Shown piece after piece: positions 28,038 through 36,520 of a DNA stretch of 64,000 nucleotides. The translations under genes and the position numbers were made by a program. Within the stretch, counting starts at the first letter, position 1. Each line of letters opens with the position of its first letter. The notes below the pieces were generated by a model. That model searched no databases, was not told the DNA's origin, and saw only the letters and a list, made by a program, of their open reading frames with translations. This DNA is from Mesorhizobium sp. M1E.F.Ca.ET.045.02.1.1 (GTDB lineage Bacteria; Pseudomonadota; Alphaproteobacteria; Rhizobiales; Rhizobiaceae): NCBI RefSeq assembly GCF_003952485.1, contig NZ_CP034447.1, forward strand, positions 3,858,501 through 3,922,500. Reading direction: 5' to 3'.

Positions 28038-28415
28038 ATGCGCACTATCGCATTTTTCGCCGTCGCATCCTTTGCGGCTTTTACGAACCAATCCCATGCG
28101 CAGGATGCCGCGGCGGGTGAGAAGGTCTTCATGAAATGCAAGGTCTGCCACGTCGCGGACAAGGACCAGAACAAAGTCGGTCCGTCGTTGAACGGCGTCA
28201 TCGGCCGGACGGCCGGCACGCATCCGGGGTTCAGCTATTCCCAAGCCATGGTGGCCGCCGGCAAGTCCGGCACCAAATGGGACGAACCCACACTGACGAC
28301 CTATCTCCATGATCCAAAGGCCATGGTGAAAGGCACGAAGATGGCGTTTGCCGGCCTCAAGGACGACAAGGACGTGGCCAACGTCATCGCCTATCTCAAG
28401 CAATTTTCGAAATAA
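28038..28415 (+). CDS. Class I cytochrome c (c2-like), probable terminal carrier of methanol oxidation
   Basis: A 125-residue secreted cytochrome. Signal peptide ends near SHAQD; the heme motif is Cys34-Lys-Val-Cys37-His38, and the axial methionine lies in GTKMAFAGLKDD, a c2 hallmark. It could take electrons from XoxG to the oxidase. GAGGAA precedes the ATG. It ends the xox/pqq block on the right. Confidence 0.88.
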   Translation: MRTIAFFAVASFAAFTNQSHAQDAAAGEKVFMKCKVCHVADKDQNKVGPSLNGVIGRTAGTHPGFSYSQAMVAAGKSGTKWDEPTLTTYLHDPKAMVKGTKMAFAGLKDDKDVANVIAYLKQFSK

Positions 28416-28474
28416 TGGCAATTCTCGAAACAACGGCTTCGCCGGCCGTTCGATTTACGATCGGCCGGTGACTG

Positions 28475-28590
28475 CCTCCTTAAAGCGCGTCGCGATCTTT
28501 CAGATTCGCTCCCTGCGCTTTAAACTATTGATTTTACGCATGTCTTTGTCTCGAAACCGGGTCCCACTTTCGGGAGACATGCTTTAATCG
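28475..28590. repeat. Rhizobial intergenic palindromic repeat
   Basis: The segment holding GCGCGTCGCGATCTTTCAGA, CTGCGCTTTAAA, then GCATGTCTTTGTCTCGAAAC and the opposing GGGAGACATGCTTTA resembles the dispersed intergenic repeat found in Mesorhizobium and related genomes. The GCATGTC...GACATGC arms can fold as a hairpin. It sits between the cytochrome c gene and gph, which converge. Confidence 0.65.
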
Positions 28591-28600
28591 ACGCTGCGGA

Positions 28601-29302
28601 TCAAGCAGCGGCGCGTAGCCTCTGCATCGCGGAAGGCAGATCGAGCAGGCTGTCGCAGACAAGGTCTGCGCCAAGCTCTTGGACGGGGATCTGGGTGTAG
28701 CCGCCGCGCAGCAGAACGACGGGCATGCCGGCAGCGCGCGCGGCGCCGACGTCGCTGCTGCTGTCTCCGACCATCAGCGCGTCGGTGGGTTCGACCCCGA
28801 GCTGATCGAGCGCCAGCAGCAGAGCGTCGGGTGCCGGTTTCAGGTGTGTCACCGCGTCTCCTCCGACGATCGCGCCGAGATATTCCGTCAAGTGGAAATG
28901 CAGCAGGATTTCGCGGGTCGCCAATTGCGGCTTGTTGGTGGCGACGCCCATGGCTGTGCCGTTCAGGTGGAAGTGCGTGAGAATCTCCCTGACGCCAGGC
29001 ATCAGCTTCGTCAAGCCGGTCAGATGTCTGCGGTAGATTGGCGCCATGGCGCGGTTGGCCTCTTCGAGCGCGCTGGCGAGAAGTGGGGCTCCGGATGCCG
29101 CGAAAGCCCGTTCGACCAACTTTTTCACGCCGCCACCGATCATGGCCTTGACCTGATCCACGCTGAGCGGCGGCAGGTCGCTGCCGGCCAGCAGTTCGTT
29201 GACGGCCGCCGCAATATCGGGCGCCGAATCGATCAGCGTGCCGTCAAGATCGAACAGGATCGCCCTCGGAGACCGAAACGGCCTGCTTGCGCCGACATTC
29301 AT
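28601..29302 (-). CDS. gph: HAD-family phosphoglycolate phosphatase-like hydrolase
   Basis: A 233-residue HAD hydrolase. Motif I is FDLDGTLIDSAPD with the nucleophile Asp, motif II is in GVATNKP, motif III the Lys in HLKPAPDAL and motif IV GDSSSDVGAARAAG. The helical cap between motifs I and II is the subfamily I type of Gph. The start at 29302, behind GGAGGCCGC, overlaps the stop of an upstream thioredoxin-like gene. Phosphoglycolate is the usual substrate; related sugar phosphates cannot be excluded. Confidence 0.85.
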   Translation of the reverse strand: MNVGASRPFRSPRAILFDLDGTLIDSAPDIAAAVNELLAGSDLPPLSVDQVKAMIGGGVKKLVERAFAASGAPLLASALEEANRAMAPIYRRHLTGLTKLMPGVREILTHFHLNGTAMGVATNKPQLATREILLHFHLTEYLGAIVGGDAVTHLKPAPDALLLALDQLGVEPTDALMVGDSSSDVGAARAAGMPVVLLRGGYTQIPVQELGADLVCDSLLDLPSAMQRLRAAA

Positions 29303-29535
29303 GCGGCCTCCTTCCATTTGATCGAGCAGCCGATCGAAGCGATCTGGTCAAGCGGTCCGTCGCCGGTTCGGGCAACCTGCTTCATCGCCTCGAACAGATC
29401 GCGCCTCAGCCCGGGCGGTCCGGCGTCCCGTCGCGATGCGTCGAGCCGGCCGCGATATTGCAGCGTCAGCTCGCTGTTGAGGCCGAAGAAATCCGGGGTG
29501 CATACGGCTCCATAGGCGCGCGCCACTGCCTGGTC
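29299..29535 (-). pseudogene. C-terminal fragment of an AhpC/TSA thioredoxin-like protein
   Basis: About 78 residues match the end of a thioredoxin-family protein: AVARAYGAVCTPDFFG, LQYRGRLDASR, and the tail SIGCSIKWKEAA. The N-terminal half with the usual Cys pair is missing. Homology ends at about 29535, where an O-antigen ligase fragment begins in the opposite orientation. The intact gene order with gph (ATGA overlap) suggests this is the original locus, cut by an insertion or rearrangement. Confidence 0.82.
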
Positions 29536-30005
29536 CCTACCGCGCAGAGTTTGCCCGCACGACGATGGCAGGAATAAAAGAGAACTGGGTCACCGGAGTC
29601 GGATTTGGGAATTTTCAGAAGGCCTACCAGATATACGAAAAAGAGGAGATGATATTCAGAGCCTACGTAAACCATGCACATAATGAGTATCTTGAACTTG
29701 CCTTCGAGGGCGGAGTGATCGCTGCCATTTTGATGGCGTTGTACCTATTCCTTCTTCTGATCGCGTTTACCAAAATTCGCCGAGACGCCCTTCAAAAGAC
29801 AGCGTTTCTTTCTGTAGTGTTTTTGCTCGTGCATTCTCTTGCCGACTACCCATTGCGCACCGCCGCACTCGCAATGACCTTCGCCTATATGAATGCGATC
29901 ATTTTTCATCGCGGGTTTGCGGAGTGCAGGAACCAAAGCCCGGAGTTGGTGGAAGTCGACCATAATGGCGACAAGCTGTTTGTTCCGGTTGGTGCGTCTC
30001 CGTAG
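29536..30005 (+). pseudogene. C-terminal fragment of an O-antigen ligase (Wzy_C) family protein
   Basis: About 150 residues resemble the end of a polysaccharide ligase/polymerase: ENWVTGVGFGNFQKAYQ, the periplasmic-loop motif YVNHAHNEYLELAFEGG and two or three following membrane helices. An ATG at 29565 opens the frame, but the family expects several hundred residues upstream, including most membrane helices. The open frame reaches back to the breakpoint at about 29535. Not expected to function. Confidence 0.8.
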
Positions 30006-30204
30006 GGCGTGAGCCTGCGGCTGAAATTCCGGCGGCCGGCGCTCAGTGATGCCTTGACCGCCGCACCCGCGCACAAAGACACAAAGAACGCGGTCGGTGT
30101 TTTCAAAGCATTGACGCTGAAGTCTCGGGTCTCGGCAAAGGGCAATGGTGTCAAGCCCACGCAGGCGGGCAGCAAAGGACAACGTTGTCGGCTCAAATGT
30201 GAAA

Positions 30205-30225
30205 AGACCGGCGCGAGGCCGGTCT
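30205..30225 (-). terminator. Probable terminator of the phasin gene
   Basis: An eight-base perfect stem, AGACCGGC at 30205-30212 and GCCGGTCT at 30218-30225, with a five-base loop. On the minus strand it is followed by TTTC and a T-rich stretch, and it lies about 58 bases after the phasin stop. Confidence 0.55.
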
Positions 30226-30282
30226 CGCCTGATAAGACAGTCGACGAGATATTGACCTTTCGTCCCGGATTGCTTCAAGCAA

Positions 30283-30744
30283 TCAAGCGGCCTTGCGGAT
30301 TTCCCAGGCCTTTTCAAAGGCATCTTTAATCGGCTTCGACACATCCTCGCTAGCTCTCAACATCAATGCCTGGATTGCCTTTGCGTGCTCGGCCGAATTT
30401 TCGATCTGTTTGCGCAGGAATGCGGCTTGCAGTTCGAGGAACTCAGACGGCGATTTCACGGCAACCAGCGCTTCGAGGTGCGTGAAGCCGGCTTCGGCAT
30501 TGGCCTGCAGTGCGGCAAGCGTTCTCACGAGGAGCTCGTTGCCGGTGGTCCTGGCCATTTCAAACGTCGATTTGACAGCCGTTTGAGCCGTTTCAGCGTC
30601 CGAGCTCAATTTGGAAAATATTTCCTTCGACTTCTCAATGCTCTGGTCCGCGACAGCACGGACTCGCTCGGTAACCTTGGACGGGTCGACGGGAGAGAAT
30701 TCGACGTTTTCGATCATTTCGGACTTACCGGTGACCTTGGACAT
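30283..30744 (-). CDS. Phasin family protein
   Basis: A 153-residue, almost wholly helical amphipathic protein: VRAVADQSIEKSKEIFSKL, TFEMARTTGNELLVRTLAAL and ELQAAFLRKQIENSAEHAKA are phasin-type helices. Phasins coat polyhydroxyalkanoate granules in the cytoplasm and affect granule size and number. Start at 30744 behind AAGGATGA. No polyhydroxyalkanoate synthase is in the window. Confidence 0.9.
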   Translation of the reverse strand: MSKVTGKSEMIENVEFSPVDPSKVTERVRAVADQSIEKSKEIFSKLSSDAETAQTAVKSTFEMARTTGNELLVRTLAALQANAEAGFTHLEALVAVKSPSEFLELQAAFLRKQIENSAEHAKAIQALMLRASEDVSKPIKDAFEKAWEIRKAA

Positions 30745-31115
30745 TTTTTCATCCTTGTTCGGGGGAACGGCCGCAAAGCAAAGCCGCCCCCTTCATGTAC
30801 GAAATCGTCGCAACGGATTTGTGAAGCTGGACGTGGAATCGGGCGCGCCGACTACACTCTTGTGCTGCCCGAATGTTAGCGCGACGAAGATTGGCAGGCC
30901 TAAATTGCGGGGGGGACACCTGGATGGGCTGGAACGGCGTTGATGTCGTGATTAAGACAGGCATGAAATCGGTTGGGTTGAGATGATTACCGGCCGGCGA
31001 AGGCGTCGCCACTGGAGCCCAGCGAAGAGGCATAGATCGTTGTGGGAGGGGCAGAGCCCCAATGCCTCGACTGGCGAGATGTTGGCGGGCCATCAGCCGC
31101 AGGTGATTTTCCCGT
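30745..31115. other. Intergenic, nothing recognised
   Basis: Upstream region of the phasin gene and tail of the SyrB-like gene; no gene or clear structural element is visible, apart from a GGGGGG run near 30910. Confidence 0.4.
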
Positions 31116-31298
31116 CTACGAGTCCCGGCCTGTGATGTCTTCTGCAGCGGCCCTCTGTTCAGGCGCATCTCGTTGCGCTGCAAGATCCTGCCTCAGCGTC
31201 AAATCCAACTTCCCCCAGATCGATGTCTTCTGGTTGTCGGTCTTGAGCTTTCGGGACGTCTTCTTCTCGACGACGAACGGCTTTGTCTGCTGACGCAT
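31116..31298 (-). CDS. Short SyrB-like N-terminal protein, probably truncated
   Basis: A 60-residue protein starting MRQQTKPFVVEKKTSRK and containing TSIWGKLDL. It shares the M-R-x-Q-x-(K/R)-P-F-(V/I)-V-E start and the SIWGxLD motif with the frameshifted gene at 52121, which continues into a helix-turn-helix tail. Here the frame stops after 60 codons without that tail. GGAGG lies four bases from the ATG. I infer a truncated member of a rhizobial SyrB-like regulator family; whether it is still made is unknown. Confidence 0.6.
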   Translation of the reverse strand: MRQQTKPFVVEKKTSRKLKTDNQKTSIWGKLDLTLRQDLAAQRDAPEQRAAAEDITGRDS

Positions 31299-31722
31299 AG
31301 ATCCTCCAGGCGACGAATCGCAAAATGAACGATATCGCCGGCATTGCTGAGTGCAACTGGGATCGAACGACGAACTGGTGCACTCGCTGCAAACTCTCAT
31401 TTGCTGCAACGTTCGCCCTGAGGACAGCAGACAAAGAAGCCTCCGCGGCCCCGAAAGGCTCGCGACGGCGGCTCGATTCCAGGACCGGCCGCCCATTTCT
31501 GGGAGGTGATCCGTGCAGATATCTGGTGTGGATCATCCAATCCACCTTGTGAGCGCTCAATTGCCATCGGCCTCTTTCAGCCGGCCGAGGGCCGGATCTT
31601 GATGAGGTCCCTCTGGAGATTGGTCTCTTGTTAAGAGCCTAACGGTCTGCGCCGTCTTACTGCGTTGCTGGTCACTCTACCGTGCAGCGGCCTTGGAAAA
31701 TGTGAGACATGGCCCACAATAA
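31299..31722. other. Intergenic, no gene recognised
   Basis: Open frames of about 75 codons exist on both strands but none has recognisable motifs. A T-loop-like GGCTCGATTCC at about 31470 is not part of a tRNA fold. Confidence 0.4.
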
Positions 31723-33069
31723 TCAGGCGCTCGCCTTTTGAGGTTGGCTGAAGGTGTTGTCAGGGCGCGGCAGACCGAAATGGTCCCTCAGCGTTGCCCC
31801 CTCATAGTCGTGCCGGAAAAGTCCGCGCCGGCGCAAGATCGGCACCACCTCCTCGGCAAATATGTCGAACCCGCCCTGCAGATAGGGCGGCATGACGTTG
31901 AAGCCATCCGCGGCACCATTGTCGAACCATTCCTGGATGTTGTCGGCGATCTGTTCGGGCGTCCCGGCCTGGACCCAATGCCCGCGCGCGCCGGCGAGGC
32001 GGTGCAGCAACTGGCGGATGGTTGGATTCTCGCGCTCGATGATGTCAAGCACGACATGGAACCGGCTGCTCGCACCGCGCTCGCCCTCGACTCTGATGAG
32101 CTCGCGCGGAAATGGCCCGTCCAGATTGTAGCCGGAAAGGTCGGCATCGACGATGCGGCGTAGCTGGTGAAGGGAATATTCCGGCTGCGTCAGCTCATTG
32201 AATTCGTCATGCAGAGCCCTGGCTTCCGCCTCGGTCGAACCGATGAACGGGCTGATGCCGGGCAAGACCTTGACGTGATTAGGGTTGCGGCCAACCGACT
32301 TCACCCGCGCCTTGATGTCGGCATAAAATTCCTGCGCGTTGCCGAGTGTCTGATGGGCCGTGAATATCGCCTCGGCATAGCGGCTTGCGAACGACCGTCC
32401 GTCTTCCGATGAACCCGCCTGGACGTAGACCGGACGCCCCTGCGGAGAGCGCGGAAGCGTGAGCGGACCCTTCACCCGATGATATTTGCCGATGTGGTTG
32501 ATCGGATGGATCTTGTCGGTGTCGGCAAAGATGCCGGACTCCCGATCCGAGACGAGCGCGTCGTCCTCCCAGCTGTCCCAGAGCTTGGTTACCACATCAA
32601 CGAACTCGCCGGCGCGCTCATAACGGTCGGCGTGGGTTGGATGTCGGTCAAAGCCGAAATTCAACGCTGCGGCCTCGTCACCCGTCGTGACGATGTTCCA
32701 ACCGGCGCGCCCACCGCTCAGATGATCGACAGAAGCAAACAGCCTGGCCAGGTTGTAGGGTTCGTTGTAGGTGGTCGAGGCGGTCGCGATGAACCCTATT
32801 CTTTCCGTTACGGCGGCGAGCGCCGAAATCCAGGTCAGCGGCTCCAGCCTGAAGCGGCTCGCGTAGCGGATGTTGTCGGCGAGCGCAGGCCCGTCGGCAA
32901 AGAACAGCGCGTCGAACTTGCTCGCCTCGGCCTTCTTCGCCAGTTCCTGATAATAGGCGATGTCCAGCACTCTATCTGGGGCGGAATCCTTGTAGCGCCA
33001 GCCGGCTTCATGATGGCCGCCAGGATAGATGAAAAGGTTGAGATTCAACTGTCGTGATTTGGCGGGCAT
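31723..33069 (-). CDS. FMN-dependent monooxygenase, NtaA/SnaA/DszA/SoxA family
   Basis: A 448-residue bacterial-luciferase-like flavin monooxygenase. Family features: LNLFIYPGGHHEAGWR near the N-terminus, FFADGPAL, ASTTYNEPYNLARLFASVDHLS, GRAGWNIVTT and VYVQAGSSEDGRSFASRYAE. Members use FMNH2 from a separate reductase to oxidise sulfur or amine compounds (dibenzothiophene sulfone, nitrilotriacetate). It ends a four-gene operon with an SsuABC-like importer, overlapping the ATPase gene by 25 bases, so cleavage of an imported organosulfur compound is likely. No flavin reductase is adjacent. Confidence 0.9.
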   Translation of the reverse strand: MPAKSRQLNLNLFIYPGGHHEAGWRYKDSAPDRVLDIAYYQELAKKAEASKFDALFFADGPALADNIRYASRFRLEPLTWISALAAVTERIGFIATASTTYNEPYNLARLFASVDHLSGGRAGWNIVTTGDEAAALNFGFDRHPTHADRYERAGEFVDVVTKLWDSWEDDALVSDRESGIFADTDKIHPINHIGKYHRVKGPLTLPRSPQGRPVYVQAGSSEDGRSFASRYAEAIFTAHQTLGNAQEFYADIKARVKSVGRNPNHVKVLPGISPFIGSTEAEARALHDEFNELTQPEYSLHQLRRIVDADLSGYNLDGPFPRELIRVEGERGASSRFHVVLDIIERENPTIRQLLHRLAGARGHWVQAGTPEQIADNIQEWFDNGAADGFNVMPPYLQGGFDIFAEEVVPILRRRGLFRHDYEGATLRDHFGLPRPDNTFSQPQKASA

Positions 33070-33863
33070 ATGTTGGTCTCCTGGGGGTGAGGCTGAGCGA
33101 GAAGTCTTGGGGGCCCCTCAGACCGGCAGACAGGCTTTGTCTCGACGCCGAGATGACGCAGAAGTTCGGAGCGGATTTCGCCGAACCGGCGGTGGCCATG
33201 ATCGCGTGGCCTGGGGATATCGATGACGATGTCGGCGGCGATGCCGCCCTTGTCGAGCACCAAGACCCGGTCCGCCAGCGTCACGGCTTCGTCCACGTCA
33301 TGAGTGACCAGCAGCACGGCCGGCTGGTGACGGGCGCAGAGCTGGCGCAGCAGATCGTGCATGCGCAGGCGGGTCAGCGCGTCGAGTGCGCCGAACGGCT
33401 CGTCCGCAAGCAGCAGTTCAGGATCACGAACCAGCGAGCGCGCCAAGGCCACGCGCTGCTGCTCCCCGCCAGACAGTTCAACCGGCCATGCGGTCTCGCG
33501 GCCGCTCAGGCCAACCTCTTCTAGAGCTGTCCGTCCGCGTTCGGCGGCATCCGGCAGGTCGAGGCCAAGAACCACGTTTTCCAGCACGCGTTTCCACGGC
33601 AACAGTCGGGCATCCTGAAACACCACCGATTTCTTATCGGGTGTCTCGAGCCGGCCGGACCCGGAGACCTTGTCATCGAGATCGGCGAGCGCGCGCAACA
33701 ATGTACTCTTGCCTGACCCGCTACGGCCGAGAAGGGCAACGAACTCTCCCTTTTCGATGTCGAGGCTGAGGCCGTCCAGAATGGTCCGCGGCCCGAAACT
33801 CCTCACGAGCCTCTCGACACGCACCAGCGGCGCGCCGCTCAATCCGCCAAGGTGCGACGCCAT
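33045..33863 (-). CDS. ABC transporter ATP-binding protein, SsuB-like
   Basis: A 272-residue ATPase with Walker A GRSGSGKST, Q-loop FQDARLLPWK, signature LSGGEQQRVALARSL, Walker B LLLADEPFGALD and switch His in VTHDVDEAV. All motifs are intact. It overlaps the permease gene upstream (25 bases) and the monooxygenase downstream, showing tight coupling of uptake and oxidation. Confidence 0.92.
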   Translation of the reverse strand: MASHLGGLSGAPLVRVERLVRSFGPRTILDGLSLDIEKGEFVALLGRSGSGKSTLLRALADLDDKVSGSGRLETPDKKSVVFQDARLLPWKRVLENVVLGLDLPDAAERGRTALEEVGLSGRETAWPVELSGGEQQRVALARSLVRDPELLLADEPFGALDALTRLRMHDLLRQLCARHQPAVLLVTHDVDEAVTLADRVLVLDKGGIAADIVIDIPRPRDHGHRRFGEIRSELLRHLGVETKPVCRSEGPPRLLAQPHPQETNICPPNHDS

Positions 33864-34654
33864 GACAGCGACCTTTCCTGGAAGAGCCGGACGATGCCGT
33901 CGCAGCCGAGACCGAGCAACGCGTAGACGACGAGGCCGACGATGACGATGTCGGTCTGGCCGTAGTTGCGCGCTAGATCGATCATATAGCCGATGCCGCT
34001 GGTGGCATTGACCTGCTCGACCACCACCAGAGATAGCCAGGCATAGGTCACCGCCAAACGCAGGCCGAGGAAGAACCCGGGAAGGGCGCCCGGCAGGATG
34101 ACCTCACGGATGAATTCGCCGTAGCCCATTCGTAAGGTCTGGGCCAGTTCGACATAACGGCTGTCGATGCTGCGCAAGCTGCTGTGGGTCTGGATATAGA
34201 TCGGGATCAGGACAGCCAGCGCGATGGTCGTCACCTTCATGCCCTCGCCGATGCCGAACCACAGCATCAGCAGCGGGATCAGCGCGAGCGTCGGTATCGC
34301 CCGCTTGATCTGAACCGGACCGTCGATGATGGCCTCGCCGAGCCGCGACAAACCTGAAATGAGGGCGAGGGTGGTCCCGATCAGGACGCCGAACGCCAGC
34401 CCCTGTGCCGCCCGCCAGGCAGACGTCATCAAATGATCCTGAAGCTTCCCTTCGGCTAATAGATCGATGGCCGTGCCGACAACCGACCAGGGCGCCGGCA
34501 GCGTTCTTGGGTCGATCAGGCCGGCGATACTGCCGATGGACCAGATCACGAGAAGAAATGCGGGCCCGATCAGCGCGCCAAACGGGATCGCTCGCCCAAG
34601 CGCTAGGCGACGCCTCGTCGCGGTCTTGCGGGCCTGTACGGCGGGCGTAATCAC
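33839..34654 (-). CDS. ABC transporter permease, SsuC-like
   Basis: A 271-residue inner-membrane permease, about six helices, with the coupling loop SRYVELAQTLRMGYGEFIREV and VVVEQVNATSGIGYMI near the end. Translation most likely begins at the GTG at 34654 with AAAGGGG directly upstream; no in-frame ATG is nearby. Part of the sulfonate-type importer. Confidence 0.9.
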   Translation of the reverse strand: MITPAVQARKTATRRRLALGRAIPFGALIGPAFLLVIWSIGSIAGLIDPRTLPAPWSVVGTAIDLLAEGKLQDHLMTSAWRAAQGLAFGVLIGTTLALISGLSRLGEAIIDGPVQIKRAIPTLALIPLLMLWFGIGEGMKVTTIALAVLIPIYIQTHSSLRSIDSRYVELAQTLRMGYGEFIREVILPGALPGFFLGLRLAVTYAWLSLVVVEQVNATSGIGYMIDLARNYGQTDIVIVGLVVYALLGLGCDGIVRLFQERSLSWRRTLAD

Positions 34655-34750
34655 CCCCTTTCATCCGATGCGTAGGGAACGGGAAGTGCAACCGCGGCGG
34701 TATTTGAGATTGCGTTCATCTGGGTCGTCTCCAATCTCGGGAAGCGAGCG

Positions 34751-35803
34751 TCAGGACGCGTTCAACGCATTTGCGGCGATCGTCTCGAAGCGCCTGTCGA
34801 AAAGGTCCTCGGCCTTGATCCTAGGCCTGTTCAGTTCCCTGGCCAGGAGATCGATCGTCGACTGCTGGCGCACGATCACATCGTTCCAGTCCGGGGGAAT
34901 GTCGAACTGACCGTCGGCGTCGACGAGATACTGGCCATCTTCGGCGTTGAGGCCTTGGGTGGCGACGTAGTAGCCCGCGATCCACTCCTTGGGATGTTCC
35001 TGCACCCATCGGGCCGCAAGAGCCCAGTAGCGCACATATTCGCCGAGAGCGGCAGCTTTGGCCGGGTCGTCAAGCACGGCCTGTGGAGCGTAGAGATGGG
35101 CCGGATCGTCGCGCAGGCCGTGTGGGATGGTGGTGGCGCCGTCGGCGCCATACTGGTGCAGATAGTGCTTGACGAGGACACCCCAGATCGGTGCGACGTC
35201 GACTTGCTTGCTGGCAAGTGCCACCGGATAGGCATCACCCTTGCTGGGCAATTCGATGAGAGTGACATCCTCTCTTTTAAGGCCTGCAGCCTGCAGCACC
35301 CTCAGCACCAGCGCGCCTTGTGCCTGACCAGGGCTGAAGGCGATCCGTTTGCCGCGCAAATCCGCGAGCGTCTTGACCTCAACGCCCGGCGCAATGCCGA
35401 GTTGATAAATCGGGTGCGCGACCGGTTCCTTGCGGAACTTCGCGGCAATGATCTTGACCTTGAGGCCCGTCCAGGTCGCGTGGATAGGCGGGATGTCGGC
35501 GACGGATCCGACGTCCAGCGCGTTGGCGCGAAAAGCTTCGATTGTCTGTGGGCCGCCGCTGATATTGGCCCATTCGACCTTGAACGGCAGTTGATTGATC
35601 AGTCCGGAAAGTTCCAGAGCCCTCTGCGTCTCGGGATCGCCGATGCGAAGCACAGTGCCTTCCGGAATCTTGGACGGCAGCTTACCCGCGTCCGGACTGC
35701 CCGCCTCGGCCCCGAAAGGGGCGGAAAAAGCAACCAAGGTCACCGCAAAAGCGGCCACGAGGGCGCCAAACCTCCTTCTCGAAAATCTCTCCACAGCTAA
35801 CAT
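34751..35803 (-). CDS. ABC transporter substrate-binding protein, SsuA-like
   Basis: A 350-residue secreted protein. The ATG at 35803 follows AAGGAGC and starts a twin-arginine-like signal (FSRRRFGALVAAF) ending near AEAGS. The mature part carries VLRIGDP, LKVKIIAAKFR, DLRGKRIAFSPGQAQGALV and DVAPIWGVLVKHYL, as in aliphatic sulfonate-binding proteins. First gene of the operon; the space to the permease gene is 96 bases. Confidence 0.9.
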   Translation of the reverse strand: MLAVERFSRRRFGALVAAFAVTLVAFSAPFGAEAGSPDAGKLPSKIPEGTVLRIGDPETQRALELSGLINQLPFKVEWANISGGPQTIEAFRANALDVGSVADIPPIHATWTGLKVKIIAAKFRKEPVAHPIYQLGIAPGVEVKTLADLRGKRIAFSPGQAQGALVLRVLQAAGLKREDVTLIELPSKGDAYPVALASKQVDVAPIWGVLVKHYLHQYGADGATTIPHGLRDDPAHLYAPQAVLDDPAKAAALGEYVRYWALAARWVQEHPKEWIAGYYVATQGLNAEDGQYLVDADGQFDIPPDWNDVIVRQQSTIDLLARELNRPRIKAEDLFDRRFETIAANALNAS

Positions 35804-36520
35804 CCTCGTCTTGCTCCTTGGAAATGGCTCCACGAGGTCCAGTATGTCTATCAATTATGTAGACGATAAAGTATCGGATGCTGTTCTTAGCTGCCAGAGA
35901 GAAACGCTGTTCGTCTCCAATGCTCATTTCTGGCACGCGTCCCTCAAAAAGGCGTCGGGTCCGCCCAAGACCGCCGCTGTTATAGCGAAGATAGGAGAAA
36001 GGCGGTTACGCCTGGCTGCCGGGGAACTAGGGACGAGGTTGCCCATCCCTACAATAGCACGATTTCGCGGCTACATCCGTGAAGGGACGTTCTAGGTTTC
36101 TTCATACTTTGGCCGTTCGCCAACCGGCCCACATGCTTCCCATTCAAAGCAGAAGCCCAAGGTTCTTGTACGCAGGGCCAAGTAATATAATATTCCTTGA
36201 CCGGCACGCCACAAATATGCTCGCCCCGTCGTTGACGTTTCCATTCTGTCATCTGTCTTGCGCCCTGTAGGGCTGTCGATGACGTCCATAGGAGTTCGAG
36301 CGGCAGCCGCGGTCGTCGGCCGCGACATAAGGCGGCAGACGAGATCCCAATCAGCGCTAGAAGGATTGCAAAACAGGCTTTGAGAAGCGGGCGCCACCGT
36401 GCTGTTCACGCTTTACGCCATGGCTGAACCGCATTCCCATCACCATCACTCCGCAGGGGAGGATGCGTTTGCCGCGGCAAAAGGTGCAGAGGTCGAGAGC
36501 GGGTGGGAGCAGGCGAGGTA
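35804..36520. other. Intergenic, no gene recognised
   Basis: About 700 bases between the SsuA-like gene and the MucR gene. Only short open frames occur; one at 36399 has a His run (HSHHHH) but no family resemblance. A GC-rich palindrome (CGCGG/CCGCG) is at about 36312-36328. The sulfonate operon promoter should lie at the left end. Confidence 0.4.

Noticed and set aside
31330..31500. tRNA-like T-loop sequences (GGCTCGATTCC and GGGATCGAAC)
   Set aside because: No acceptor, D or anticodon stems could be paired around them on either strand.
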